A stretch of 64,000 nucleotides of DNA, taken from NCBI RefSeq assembly GCF_000002235.5, contig NW_022145528.1:620001-684000 (forward strand), given 5' to 3'. This document shows positions 21,249 to 31,680 of this stretch, piece by piece. The stretch is from Strongylocentrotus purpuratus (Eukaryota; Echinodermata; Echinoidea; Camarodonta; Strongylocentrotidae). The position numbers were made by a program, and so were the translations under genes. The notes under the pieces are model-generated. The model made no database searches and had not been told where the DNA came from. It was given only the letters and a program-made list of their open reading frames with translations. Within the stretch, counting starts at the first letter, position 1. Every line of letters starts with the position of its first letter.

Positions 21249-22199
21249 TTTAAAATTCCTGACTACACTATCCATAATTTTCCCAACTTTGTAAACGTTA
21301 ACAAATGTTGAGTGTTTACAAAGTAGGCCTACTTCGAGCCATGATTTTGTTCCTCGAGTCAATAATTTTCCCTTCAAAAGGGGGAGGGTGGCCCCTGGTT
21401 TAGGCTACGCCGCTGCTCCCCTTGTTTTAAAGCTATTCGGGACTCCTATATAGTTGCAATCTCTTATCTTTCAGACTCTTTCGGCATCGAATCCAATCAT
21501 TTTTTAAGGGGGGGCGAGGACCACCACATTTACACCCCCCCCCCCAAAAAAAAGCCTGATTCCCCCCCCCCCCCCCGAATCACGATTTTCAAACGTACCG
21601 TAAGCATTTAAAGACTCATATCATGTACATGTAAGACCCAGAATCGCAAATGGGTGGGGGAAGGGGCGGAATCTTTGGACCCCCCCCCCCCCCGAGACGA
21701 TGTTGTTTTCTTCCATGGGGAGGGGGCGTCCCCTTCGCCCCCTCCCTTATTCAAGCTACTCTAGACTGCGGTTTGGTTGCAATCTTCGCTTCCTTTAAGA
21801 CCAGATAATAGTAATCAGTACCACATAAGTAGCTTTGATAAGATTTTGTTTGCTATGATTCACATGAGCAACTACAAACATATCGACAATTCGGTGATAA
21901 GCGTCTTAAAGTAGACTCGACGGCTGTTCATATTCCCACAACTAGAGAACCAAATATAACGATGTTATAGAGGATATAATTAAAACCCATATCAGCTTCT
22001 TGGCTGTTTTATATATAATACAATATTTATGGAATCGTGATAGTAGAGTGATTAAATCAATTTGATATTAATGATAGTAGCTGTTTCTTACATAGTACCT
22101 TACTAGTTATGACGTTAACAACCAAAGGTATTGTTGTAAAATATTATGTTGCCACTAATACTAAAGTACGGAGAGGTAGAAGGATAAATGTCACATAAG
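21249..22199. other. No gene seen; multiple C/G runs
   Basis: C runs occur near 21535-21545, 21562-21576 and 21680-21693. The first is followed directly by an A run. GTTTAGGCTACGCCGCTG near 21398-21415 resembles one end of a GTGGCGTAGC-type element. Confidence 0.35.
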
Positions 22200-22540
22200 A
22201 TGGCAGACAGAGTGTGATGATGTGGACAAGGAAGAGAAAGTGAGAGAGAAACAATATAATCTTCGAAAAGGGTAGGGAAAGAGAGACAGGGAAATAGAGG
22301 GAGGGAGAGAGAGAGAGAGAGAGAGGGGAGAGAGAAAGAGAGAGAGAGAGAGGGGGAGAGAGGGGGAGGGAGGGAGAGAGAGGTTGAGGGAAAGAGATAG
22401 AGAGGATAGTAAGTGAAAGAGAGACACACAGAGAGAAAGACACAGACAGACATACAAACAAACATACATACAGACAGAGAGATGTAATGATAGACGCGGA
22501 CAGAAAGAGAAAGAGAAAAAGATCCGGAAATAGAGCTGCG
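22200..22540 (+). repeat. GA-rich low-complexity tract
   Basis: A purine tract with AG, GGGAGA and ACAGACAGA sub-repeats. The overlapping minus-strand ORFs of 160, 136 and 92 codons are Ser/Leu-rich translations of it in different frames, so none is supported as a gene. Confidence 0.9.
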
Positions 22541-23660
22541 TTTACTTTCAACAAGGAAAAAGTCGTGTACAGTCATCAATGAGCCGTCGTACCTCAAATA
22601 TTGAATTTAATATTTTACTGGACTGTCGGCAAATATTAAATCAGGGTTAGTTTAATATCTTGTGCGAGAGCAAATATACATTTCTGACGTAGAATTAAAA
22701 ATCATTATCATAATTCACAAAAGAAGTGGCGCTGTGAAAGGATGGCGTTTTATATCAATCGGCCCTTTAAAAAGAGGAAAAAGATTGAAAATTGACGGGA
22801 AAAAACTGTTGAGGAAAGAGTATGTTGTCTGTATGTGTGAATGACAAAGGGGAGTGTGAAAACGCATGTATTATTTGTATAAGGAACGATATTGGTATTG
22901 AATTGAAACTAAATAAAATTGTCCAAAGTATTGGTTTGTATGATGATTGAAAGCAGATTCATTACGTTTCTTCTTTTTAACACGAAGGCCTCTGTATTTA
23001 CACAACAAACAATTATTGAAAGTACTAAATTAAACTAATTCGATGTAATACATATTGAATTGAGTAAATCAATAAACTATAATCAAACTATGATCCGTAT
23101 GATTACCGAAGTAGATTACTTTTGTGACGTCAATAATGACACAAATTTACAAGGAGCTAGCACCTTTGAGATGGTGAGAAGGGGGGGGGGGGGCAGAATA
23201 ATCATACTTTTCATGCTGTTTGTATTGATATATTTTAAATTGCAGCAGGAATGAGAAAGAGAGAGAGAGAGAGAGAACAGAAAGATGAGAAGGTGTATAT
23301 CGGTGAGGGGAGAGTGAGTTAGATAAGGGGGAGAGGGAGAGACATTTTTAAAATTGTGTCGAGTATAATATGTTATATGCCGTAGGCTAGTCTAATGTTC
23401 TTATGATTGTGCAATGATCTGATTTTGTTTGTTTACTACCGGCTGAAAGTGAGATTTAGCGCACACATTATTCATAATTCCAAATAAATGCAAAAAACAG
23501 TAATTCACCCTGGTCTATTCCCTTTAAGATAACCTTCGTTTAACACCCAAGCCAGTCAGCCATGGTCATGGTTCATAATTCCGGTATGTACCAGAGAGGG
23601 AAAAAAAGACTGAAAATGACCTTTAACATGCTTCTTGCGACGAATATGGGTCTTCGGTAT
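22541..23660. other. No gene seen
   Basis: A short GA run lies at 23253-23275 and a G run at 23180-23192. Short ORFs show no domains. Confidence 0.35.
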
Positions 23661-23870
23661 CAGCTGACTTGATTACGCGCCAAAATGGCAATGTCTCGCT
23701 GGTAGTGATACATTTTCCATTCATAAATATTGCAAAAGCGTCATAACCGTCTGGCCACGCCTACATGAATTTACGTCATAATTGCGCCGACTGCCTCACT
23801 GTCCAATCACAAACGACGTGACACCCCCTCTTCCTAAGGCGATGTGATCGATCAACGCCGACTATTTTTA
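23661..23870. promoter_or_regulatory. Possible promoter or enhancer motif cluster
   Basis: Within about 200 bp lie CCAAAATGGC (YY1-like, 23679-23688), GGCCACGCCTAC (KLF-like, about 23752-23763), TTACGTCATAA (CRE-like, about 23771-23781), GTCCAATCAC (CCAAT box, about 23801-23810) and ACGACGTGAC (about 23813-23822). CG dinucleotides are denser than in the surroundings. I can place no transcript start or adjacent exon. Confidence 0.25.
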
Positions 23871-24576
23871 AAGTCTAAATCAGTTTTCCATCAATAATTC
23901 ACAAAAATGAATATTATGTCCTATATAATGATATATTATCTATGTACACATTACTTACAATACGGTTCATATCGCATTGTTCTAGTACATTCATGTTATT
24001 TAAACCAATTAAACAGTAGCGGTTCTCAGTAGAGGGGAGCCTAGGAGGCTCAAGTGAAGCCTCCTCCCTCCCCCCCCCCCCCCTAAAAAAAAAATCAATC
24101 CCTCTTCAAAATGTTTGATTATATATATTAAATTGAACGAAAAGCATGTAGAAAATGAATGCAACCACCCCGCATTCTACCCCCCCCCCCCCCCCCCCCC
24201 GCTCACCAAACATCGTTCTTGAAAATGTAACGCCCAGTATACAGTGATGTATTATTTATTTATGTACTGGTTTGCATATTCAATACAGTACGACACATTC
24301 GTGAAATATCATTTATACAGGTATGTATCACATTTTGGGTTGAAAATGTGACTAACATTTTCCAAGCAAGCATATGGCATACTTATACTTCGACGTTTAA
24401 AGCATTTTGCTACTCTCAGACTCAATATTAATCATTTCTATACCATATTTGACACTTGTCATTGTTCTGCAATAGCTTTCCGCATTTCTATACACTCCAT
24501 TCATGTGAACGTATGGCCTATACTTACCGACAAAATGTTTACTCAATCCCTATGTTGACCAACTTGAGAAACCTGT
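23871..24576. other. No gene seen; C runs
   Basis: This is AT-rich DNA with C13 then T then A10 near 24071-24094 and a C run of about 20 near 24181-24200. No ORF of note. Confidence 0.35.
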
Positions 24577-24943
24577 TTAAAGGGACTGGGTAACTTTGTC
24601 TCAGATTCTAAACAAAATGACACTGGATTTAGCTCATGCTGCAATCATAATTATAAATCTTTATAATTATGTAGGTCAGTCCGGAATCCCGATTACTATT
24701 ACAAGCCGATCGCCTGTCTGATTATCTTATAATTGGAATTCGACACACTACAGTATATTGGGGGAAATGAGTATGGTAAAACCGGTCACTCAAAGATTTT
24801 TACTTTTTTGAGGCACCTCATGATCATTTTGAAGCGCAATTTGTTTGGGGCTTCAATATTACACAATATCACAGACACTGATAAAATTAAACAGGATAGG
24901 GCCATTTTGTAAAACTGGAAACATCGCTAAACGATGCCTTTAA
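24577..24943 (+). mobile_element. TTAA MITE family B, copy 3
   Basis: The element starts TTAA AGGGACTGGGTAACTTTGTC and shares AGCTCATGCTGC, CAAGCCGATCGCCTGTCTGA, TATGGTAAAACCGGTCACTC and the TTCAATATTACAC segment with copy 2. It ends CTAAACGATGCCTTTAA. Its right TTAA (24940-24943) is also the left TTAA of the next element. It is slightly longer than copy 2 because of short internal insertions such as a second ATAATTAT(A) segment. Confidence 0.85.
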
Positions 24944-25479
24944 AGGTACTATGTCCCATTTGCAGGCCCAAAAAATGAAAAAGGTAAATTCCAACTGCAT
25001 TTGAAAGATAATACTAATTTAGAACTTCCCTAAAAAAGGTGGGGCTTGAAAATGTCTTCAAGTTGGAAAATAACAACTATTAGTTGTCAAATCGACTTTA
25101 GGGCTATAGAGCCCAAAAGTAATAGTCTTGATTTTCAGACAATTGTACCGAATGGTCATACGTTTTATGCTGCGCAAAGATTCAATCAGTTTAATCTTGG
25201 CCATCACAAGAGGTGGGTTATTGATGTAGATAAATGCTCATGTACCCTTTACAACTCTTTTCATGTAATGCTATTACCAAAGAAGAAAAAAGCCAGTCAG
25301 TCACTCAATAGTGTCTGACAGTGAAGTCTAACAAGTAAACGGGCTTCCTTGCATAATTTGAATATAAGGACACTGCTAACGTTTAAATTTCACAGATAGG
25401 ACATACATGACATATTCATAATTCCTGCAAAGTTCTACAGAATTTGAGGTTGGCTGCAAAAGGGACATAGTACCTTTAA
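24940..25479 (+). mobile_element. TTAA MITE family C, copy 1
   Basis: The left end TTAAAGGTACTATGTCCCAT and the right end GGGACATAGTACCTTTAA are inverted repeats, perfect over 18 bp including TTAA. A second, inverted copy lies at 59493-60029. Inside is a 90-codon ORF (25046-25318) starting MKMSSSWKITTISC. The equivalent region of the other copy reads almost identically for 65 codons, but this may reflect a recent common source and not selection. The left TTAA is shared with the neighbouring family B element. Confidence 0.9.
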
Positions 25480-25820
25480 TAGTATAAGTTCTAGGCGTGT
25501 GAACGTCACTGCACAAAATGCATATACACAAGAAATAAAACAAAAATTTCGATTGCCGTTACTGTGTAGCTTCAAGAAGCCAGCGAGGCATATCTGGTCG
25601 GCCTCTTTGAGCTACCTTCCGACATTGCCGACCACTATGTTCTTGATTAACTATATATATACTCTGTATTTTACCAAAAGAATGCTCAATATTTGCGGTG
25701 ACAATATAAAATATTGAAAGACTATATCAAGGTTCATTGATGTTGCGTATTACATTTTGAGGTAATACCGCATGCTCAGTGAAGGAAAAATACATGTACA
25801 AACGCTATTAATTTTGAAGA
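25480..25820. other. No gene seen
   Basis: A 72-codon ORF (25499-25717) has no recognisable domain. The sequence is otherwise AT-rich. Confidence 0.35.
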
Positions 25821-25861
25821 CCCCCCCCCCCCCCCCCCCAAAAAAAAAAAAAAAAAAAAAA
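25821..25861 (+). repeat. Composite homopolymer C19-A22
   Basis: A run of 19 C is followed directly by a run of 22 A. The same arrangement, on one strand or the other, recurs elsewhere in the window. Confidence 0.95.
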
Positions 25862-26781
25862 TCGACTTGGAATTAGTATGTTTGAAACATAGGGAGTATT
25901 AAATTAATTTTAAAACCTGACAATTTTTGACAATATTTTAAATATTACCTTTTCAAGAACTTAATGTTGGTGTGTATGTTTGTTTGCTTATTTGTTAATT
26001 GTTTTTCATCTTTAATTGTGTGAATAAACAAGATTATATTGTATTTCAAGATTATAATATGCTCCAATCCGATGAAAAAATCATAAATAATCTTTCTGGG
26101 GCACTATGATATATCGTTTTAACCCAGGGGCTTCTCCACCCCCCCCCCCCCCCCTCTTCCTCGCCCCTGACCCCTTCCTCCATTGAAGAATATTCGACGT
26201 GTTAATGAATTTGGCAGCCTGGAAAATGACTAAAACAAAACACAGAGCAGAGCCCAGGTACGCAATAAATCCCCTTTAAACACAAGCAAGAAAGGGGAAA
26301 ATGACTACAGCACCATGTGTGAAAGCAATCAGCCGCTTGCGTTGATCGCGCGTTTTTATCCAGTATTCGAGCATTGTTATGAATATTGCACATAATGATA
26401 ATAATACCATGAATATAGGAAGCGTATGTTAGCGGTAGGTAGAGGAAAGATCATTCCTCTAACATATGTTTCCGAGGTTATGTTTGGGGTCAAACTCGAA
26501 CAGAGGGGGCGTTGTGTGGTGGCTTCCATTGAGACGTGTGGCGTAGCCTGGACTTCCTGCCGGTATGCCGGTAGGAGCCCCCCCCCCCCCCACCCTCCTC
26601 TGCCAGTCCTCATTCACTCTTTCACAATGGTAATGAGTTAAATGAGTCCTTCAACCCCCCCCCCCCTCCTCTCTCTCTCTCTCTCTCGGATCATACTAAG
26701 TGTTAAGTATCATGACTCTTTTCTTCTGATTTTCGTTCTCGAAAAGAAAAGAAGCGTCATTTTCCAAACGTAATAAACAGA
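25862..26781. other. No gene seen; C runs and a CT run
   Basis: C runs occur near 26138-26153, 26577-26590 and 26656-26667, with a CT run at 26669-26687. Opposing ORFs at 26377-26641 contain these runs and have no domains. Confidence 0.35.
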
Positions 26782-26818
26782 TTTTTTTTTTTTTTTTTTT
26801 TTGGGGGGGGGGGGGGGG
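26782..26818 (+). repeat. Composite homopolymer T21-G16
   Basis: About 21 T followed directly by 16 G. On the minus strand this is the C-then-A arrangement seen at 25821. Confidence 0.95.
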
Positions 26819-27580
26819 TGCTATCCTAGGCTACAACCATAGCCAAACAAATATTTCGTGAAGCTGGAAATTTTAGGCAATAAATCTACACCTCGATTGA
26901 AATCTTGCAAGCTGACCACTTTTCAGTTTGAATTCAGAATGTAAATAAAGCACTCCATGGGTTTAAACGCCAAAGCCAATGACAATTGATTTGGAAAATA
27001 TTTGAAAATATAAAGCGTATAGTTTAAGTCCACAAAATGAGTATGAAATGGTGAGCTTCACTAAATAAATATTTATCATCATTAATCGTCGTTTATACAT
27101 GCACGAGACAAATATCCATACATATAAAAGTATACAGATTTTGATACAAGTCACCTGTTTCGTCTACATAAAGGGGGTCGAGTGCAGATCTAATTTACGT
27201 GTGATCTATGTGAAATATCTTGTTGAATTGACTTCCGAATTCTTTTATTTCGACCTTTGAGAAAGAATTATTTTCTCATCATTATACTAACATTATACTT
27301 TATCACCGCATTCCTAACGCGATTGTCAACGCATTTAGATCCACGTCATCAAAAGAAATTGTGATGAATCGGGGGAAACAAAGATAGATGCTCGAAAGAA
27401 AAGCGTTCTCTAGCTTTAAAAACCTAGTCATTTTGGGAAATCTTTTATGCTCATTTTGACGCAAGAATGCTCCTTTAAGGGATGATGAATTGGCGCCAAA
27501 AAAGTATAACATGTTATAGTTCCGTGTATCGCCTGTGAATGGATCCAGCTTTTAAGCGTGGGAAATACATACCCAGTCGG
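26819..27580. other. No gene seen
   Basis: This is AT-rich sequence. Minus-strand ORFs at 26963-27154 and 27303-27512 show no domains. Confidence 0.35.
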
Positions 27581-28108
27581 TACAGGGTATTCCAAAAAAG
27601 TCAAACGATAGATTCCAGTTATACAATGAGCTTTTTTTCGGTACTATCAGTAATATGAAAGTGAATCGGTATTGGAATCTCTTAATCAGATAGATAAACG
27701 TATAATGAGTAATAAATAAATAGATGACGAAAACAAAACAATCAAATAGATAAATATATAAATAATTGAATAAATGTATTTCTAAATATATTAATACACA
27801 GAGGAATTAATATAATCAAAAGGCAAAAACCGATGATACTTATTTAGAATAAAGCTTAAATACGTCCATCTGCCCCAAACCCCTCCCCCCCCCCTTCTTT
27901 TTTTGTGAAGGCCTCCATGGACGAGAAAGTTAATGCAGCTTTCACAGGGTATATTATGTGGAAAATTGGGAATTCCCAGGTACTTCAAGTCTTCAACCTC
28001 TTTAAAAAAAACTGCAGAGGTCCCCGCTTCCTTTACTATTTCTAGATATGCCACTGAACCCCCCCCCCCCCCCAAAAAAAAAAATCTTCGTTGTTGGGAC
28101 ACCCTATA
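27581..28108 (+). mobile_element. Mariner-like non-autonomous element (candidate)
   Basis: The left end TACAGGGTATTCCAAAAAAG and, on the minus strand, the right end TATAGGGTGTCCCAACAACG agree at 15 of 20 positions. Both start at TA, and GGGTRTYCCAA is typical of mariner-family termini. The interior is AT-rich on the left and carries what looks like an inserted or decayed GTGGCATATCTAG-type element and a C15-A11 run on the right. The 119-codon minus ORF (27791-28150) does not show the D,D34D spacing of a transposase. Confidence 0.5.
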
Positions 28109-28261
28109 CAATTTGCTACATTTTTGTGAAGGTATTATCATTGAATACATACATGGGAAGTGGGTGATTTAGAGACCTATCAGTACCCAATAACAGTTGG
28201 ATTTAGGTCTCAGTATTCTGGAAGGTTCCCATCATTTGCGGATTAAAGGGGCACAATCGAC

Positions 28262-28305
28262 TATCCGTCCCCCTCTATCTCCCCCCCCCCTTCCCCCTCC
28301 CCCCC

Positions 28306-28349
<44 letters not shown>
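28262..28349 (+). repeat. Poly-C tract ending in 43 consecutive C
   Basis: C-rich sequence interrupted by a few T leads into an unbroken run of 43 C at 28307-28349, the longest homopolymer in the window. Runs of this length are error-prone in sequencing, so the true length is uncertain. Confidence 0.95.
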
Positions 28350-28350
<1 letters not shown>

Positions 28351-28994
28351 CTTGGACACCAAAGTGGCAAACCTAAATCAAACGATCCCAATTTTGGCTT
28401 TCCTTTCTAGATGTTCGACTGAAAAGCACATGAAATGTAAAAATGTAAAGTTTGTTTTCTTCTTTTTTCCTCTCTTTTTTCCCTTTCTTCATTTGTCAGA
28501 GACGTGGCCCATTAAGTACCCCCGGAATTAATAAGAAAGTGTAATTAACTGATATTTTTCTAAAGATTTTTCCCGCAAAAAAAAAATTAAACTCACATAT
28601 CCCTGCAATTATGTTGTTGTTTTTTGTCTTTCGTATCGTTTCGGTTTTATTTTGTGGTACGTCAGAATTTTTTCGGAATTCTGCCCTCACCCCTCTTTCC
28701 CAAATCCTGGACACGCCCCTGATTCCTAAAGACCTCGGAAGCCTTTGGTTTAGTGAAGATGGGTCGTTGACACGGCGGTAAACCTGTTAGATTTGTTGTC
28801 TGATTTGTTTACCCTATACTTGAACCTAATTTGATTCACATCAATTGTGAACTTGAGATAACATTTACCGACGGCTTGTGAGGTCTAGGTTGATGGGAGA
28901 ACATCATGTTTGGTTCACTTCCCCGAGAGGTGAAAGTGGTCTTCCTAATGTCTTCATCTATATATGACTTCACAGACATTGGGCGTGAGGAGGA
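28350..28994. other. No gene seen
   Basis: This is AT-rich DNA. CCTGGACACGCCCCTGATTC near 28706-28725 resembles one end of a GTGGCGTAGC-like repeat. No ORF has support. Confidence 0.35.
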
Positions 28995-29064
28995 AGAGCG
29001 ATAGCTCAGTCGGTAGAGCAGTGGTCTCGTAATCCGGTAACCCGGGTTCGAAACCAAGGCCTCG
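28995..29064 (+). mobile_element. tRNA-like SINE head (CTCGTAA loop type), copy 1
   Basis: An A box TAGCTCAGTCGG (about 29002-29013) and a B box GGTTCGAAACC (29045-29055) are correctly spaced, with a CTCGTAA anticodon-like loop between them. The acceptor, anticodon and T stems do not pair properly, so this is a tRNA-derived repeat head or pseudogene and not a working tRNA. A second, poorer copy is at 31030-31095. Downstream sequence (CTTAAAGGGCCATCACAGCG) may be the SINE body or a separate element. Confidence 0.6.
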
Positions 29065-29872
29065 CTGGCTTCTTCAAGTTCTTAAAGGGCCATCACAGCG
29101 GAACTCTGTGATGTTTAACTTGTTTCATCCTGCGCAGTCTCGGTGAAGTGTGTCTTCTTGCATGTCTTGTGTCCTCTTCGGGGACATAGCAAACGACCGA
29201 CATGGAACGAGACTGACATGTCGGCTTCGTGGGATGTGGACGTCCCCTTCTGTCTCCATTTGTTTTATTTAGTTGTCATTTTTCTTTTTGTGCAATTGTA
29301 TTCACTCTTTAAAAAAAAAAAATCTATTCATGTTTTGTCTTCTGTTTAACTGTCGTAACAACGGAGGGAGGGGGGGGGGCTGAGGGAGGGATGGACGGAG
29401 GGGTAGATGAAGGGAGGAAGGGAGGTGCACGAAAACAGGGGGACAATGTTCTTTCCTCCCTGACCGAAAAGGAAAAGGAGACTAAAAGAGAGAATGAAAG
29501 TGAAGAGATAAGGGACTGTGAAATTTCCAATAATTAAGCCTCTTTTTTTCCTTCAAAAGGGCAATTCTAAAACGGGAAGACAGGAATCTCTTCAAGGTTA
29601 AGGACAAAATGGGGAAAAAACGGGAACAAGAATACAAAAGAGAAAACGACAGAAACAGAAATAAAGGGAAAGATAAAGCAGCGGAAGTAGAAACAGCTGC
29701 ATATGAATGTGGATGTAGCAATAAACTAAAAGAAAAAGGGCAATTACATTTTCTTTTGAACGGTGCATTTAACAAGTTCATGTCTTAACCATCATCCAAA
29801 AATTCAATTTCCTCAACAGATTTTCGCTTTCAAGGTCATCCCCAACCCACTCTTTTTTTTTTACTGCGGACA
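29065..29872. other. No gene seen; purine-rich stretch
   Basis: A G-rich and A-rich stretch spans about 29360-29760. Minus-strand ORFs of 68 and 99 codons through it are low-complexity. No domains were found. Confidence 0.35.
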
Positions 29873-30545
29873 AAATAAACAGTAAACAATACCTGACGCT
29901 ACAACCTCATGAAGGTCTGTATACCATTCATAATTTCAACCTCTAATCCAGGAATTATACGTTTTGTATCGAAACTTTATCTCAAAACCAAACTTGACAA
30001 ATCACAATAATGGTTTCCTTCAATCATAATATAAACCTGCAATCGGTCAATTTTGTTCGTATTTTGTACAGAAATGTTCAAGTTTGTCTGGAAACAAATA
30101 TTTAAATAAATACATCACAATGGTAATATTTCATGACGGTCTGTACCATTTAAAACTCAAATCGCCATCCCGTGTATTGTATGTTTTGTTGGGAAAGATA
30201 ATTCTCAAGTTTATCCCTAAACCATGATTTGAATAGTAGAGGTAAATAAACAATAAATAAATCACAATGCTGTTATTCCAATCATGATCTACCCCATTCA
30301 TCGTGTTCATAATCTAAATTCTTAGTCTACGAAAGGTATTCAGGAATCGGAAGTTAATTGTCAAGTTTATCTCAAAACCACCATTCAAATAGTGGAGGTA
30401 AATAAACAATAAATGAAACAAAATAGTAACATTTCATAAACGACTACACAATTCATGATGAAAACCTGAAATTCGTGAATTTTATGTTTCGTTTCGGAAG
30501 ATAGTTCTCAAGTTTAACTCGATAACAAATTCTGAATAGTGGAGG
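29873..30545 (+). repeat. Degenerate tandem array, unit about 130-160 bp, four to five units
   Basis: The phrase AATAGTRGAGGTAAATAAAC occurs at about 30232 and 30388, and AATAGTGGAGGTA again at 30535, giving periods of about 156 and 147 bp. Each unit also carries a TTCTCAAGTTTAWCTC-type segment, a TTTTGTNTSGGAA-type segment and a CCATTCATR-type segment. Two more decayed units precede these from about 29873. The units are non-coding and have diverged, so the array is old. Confidence 0.7.
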
Positions 30546-31029
30546 TACAGCTTCAGACCTCAAAGCAGTGAATGACATTCATGCTCACAGACAAACCAAC
30601 CAAGAATTCTTAAGAAAAACGTGTTTGCCATGGTAACCAAATGGCTCGAAACTCCATCATATTTTGTTGTGATACCTCCGGCTTCTTAAGCATGATTTAT
30701 ATTTACCGTAATTCTGTTATCAATTCCATTCTATCAAATTGGCATTCTGCGAAATAACACAATGATTCTTGACTTTAAAGAAAATGTTTTTGTCGATGTG
30801 TGATTGATGTGTCTAAATGTTTCCGGAACACCATAGTCTTCTTTTGATCCAATAGGTATAAAATCCTCATAAACATCTCTTACGGTTTTGTTTAAATACA
30901 TGGATATCATGATTGGATTTCAACCTTTTGTAGGCTTAATATCAATACAAACCTTGACGAATAAACTATTGTCGAAATACAGGAAAAATAGATACGAGAC
31001 TCCCAAGGTATGCAAGGACCTAAGGAGGG
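30546..31029. other. No gene seen
   Basis: An RFX-like TTTGCCATGGTAACC lies at about 30624-30638. No supported ORF or repeat was found. Confidence 0.35.
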
Positions 31030-31095
31030 GTAAAGGCAGGGTGGTAGAGCAGAGGTCTCGTAATCAAGAGGTCCCGAGTTCGATACCATGTCTAA
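31030..31095 (+). mobile_element. tRNA-like SINE head (CTCGTAA loop type), copy 2
   Basis: GTGGTAGAGCAGAGGTCTCG, then TAATCAAGAGG, then a B-box-like AGTTCGATACC (31077-31087). It matches the head at 28995 in GGTAGAGCAGWGGTCTCGTAATC. The A box is partly lost. Confidence 0.5.
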
Positions 31096-31324
31096 GGGCT
31101 TATGGTGTAATAATAGGCATCAAGCCTTCATGGTGATGACGATTCACAATATTCTTATGGCACAATGTTTATCCTAAACATAATCATAGGAATAATTAGC
31201 AAGTCATCCGGATACATAATCCTACATCAGTTGCTCGTTATACGACCGATTAACTTTTCAAGATGTTCCCGACATAGCGACAACTAAAGCATGTAACTCT
31301 GCCACAGGGAGTAGTGCATTACAT
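31096..31324. other. No gene seen
   Basis: This is AT-rich DNA between the SINE head and the foldback element, with nothing recognised. Confidence 0.3.
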
Positions 31325-31680
31325 TACACAAGGGTTATAGAACACCTACCCCCTGGACATCCACCCCGGATAACCACCCCAGTCAACTACCCCTTAGACC
31401 ATCTACCCCCAAGGACAACTATACCCCCTAGGGCAACCACCCTCTATAAGAACGACTACCCCCTGGAACAACTAACCCCCGGACAACTACCCCCAGACAA
31501 CTACCCCCAATGACAACTACCCCCTAGGACAACTACCCCCGGACAACTATCCCCCGGTCAACTAGGGGTAGTTGTCCTAGAGAGTGGTTGCCCTATGGGT
31601 AGTTGTCCTATGGGGTAGATGACTGGGGTGGTTATCCGGGGTGGATGTCCAGGGGTAGGTGTCCGGATACGTACACAAGG
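31325..31680 (+). mobile_element. Foldback element made of ~15-bp tandem repeats, TU-like
   Basis: A 338-bp element (31334-31671) is flanked by a 9-bp direct repeat, TACACAAGG, at 31325-31333 and 31672-31680. Its outer arms are inverted repeats. ACACCTACCCCCTGGACATC on the left answers, on the other strand, ACACCTACCCCTGGACATCC on the right, and the match extends through GGATAACCACCCCAGTCA. Inside the left arm is a degenerate tandem array of a GGACAACTACCCCC-type unit of about 14-17 bp, roughly a dozen units. A shorter set in the opposite orientation fills the right arm, and the turn lies near 31558-31566. There is no ORF. Tandem-repeat inverted arms match Foldback-type elements, in particular the sea urchin TU elements as I remember them. 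Confidence 0.8.

Noticed and set aside
22115..22597. A 160-codon minus-strand ORF, the longest in the window
   Set aside because: It lies in a GA-rich tract. Overlapping ORFs in other frames are equally open and equally Ser/Leu-rich.
27791..28150. A 119-codon ORF as a mariner transposase remnant
   Set aside because: There is no D,D34D-type spacing or helix-turn-helix that I can see, and much of the ORF is homopolymer-derived Gly.
28995..29064. A functional tRNA-Thr (CGT) gene
   Set aside because: Anticodon and T stems do not pair, and a similar decayed copy occurs at 31030.
31334..31671. CRISPR array (short repeats with spacers)
   Set aside because: The units are contiguous tandem repeats without spacers and occur in both orientations within an inverted repeat in an animal-type genome.
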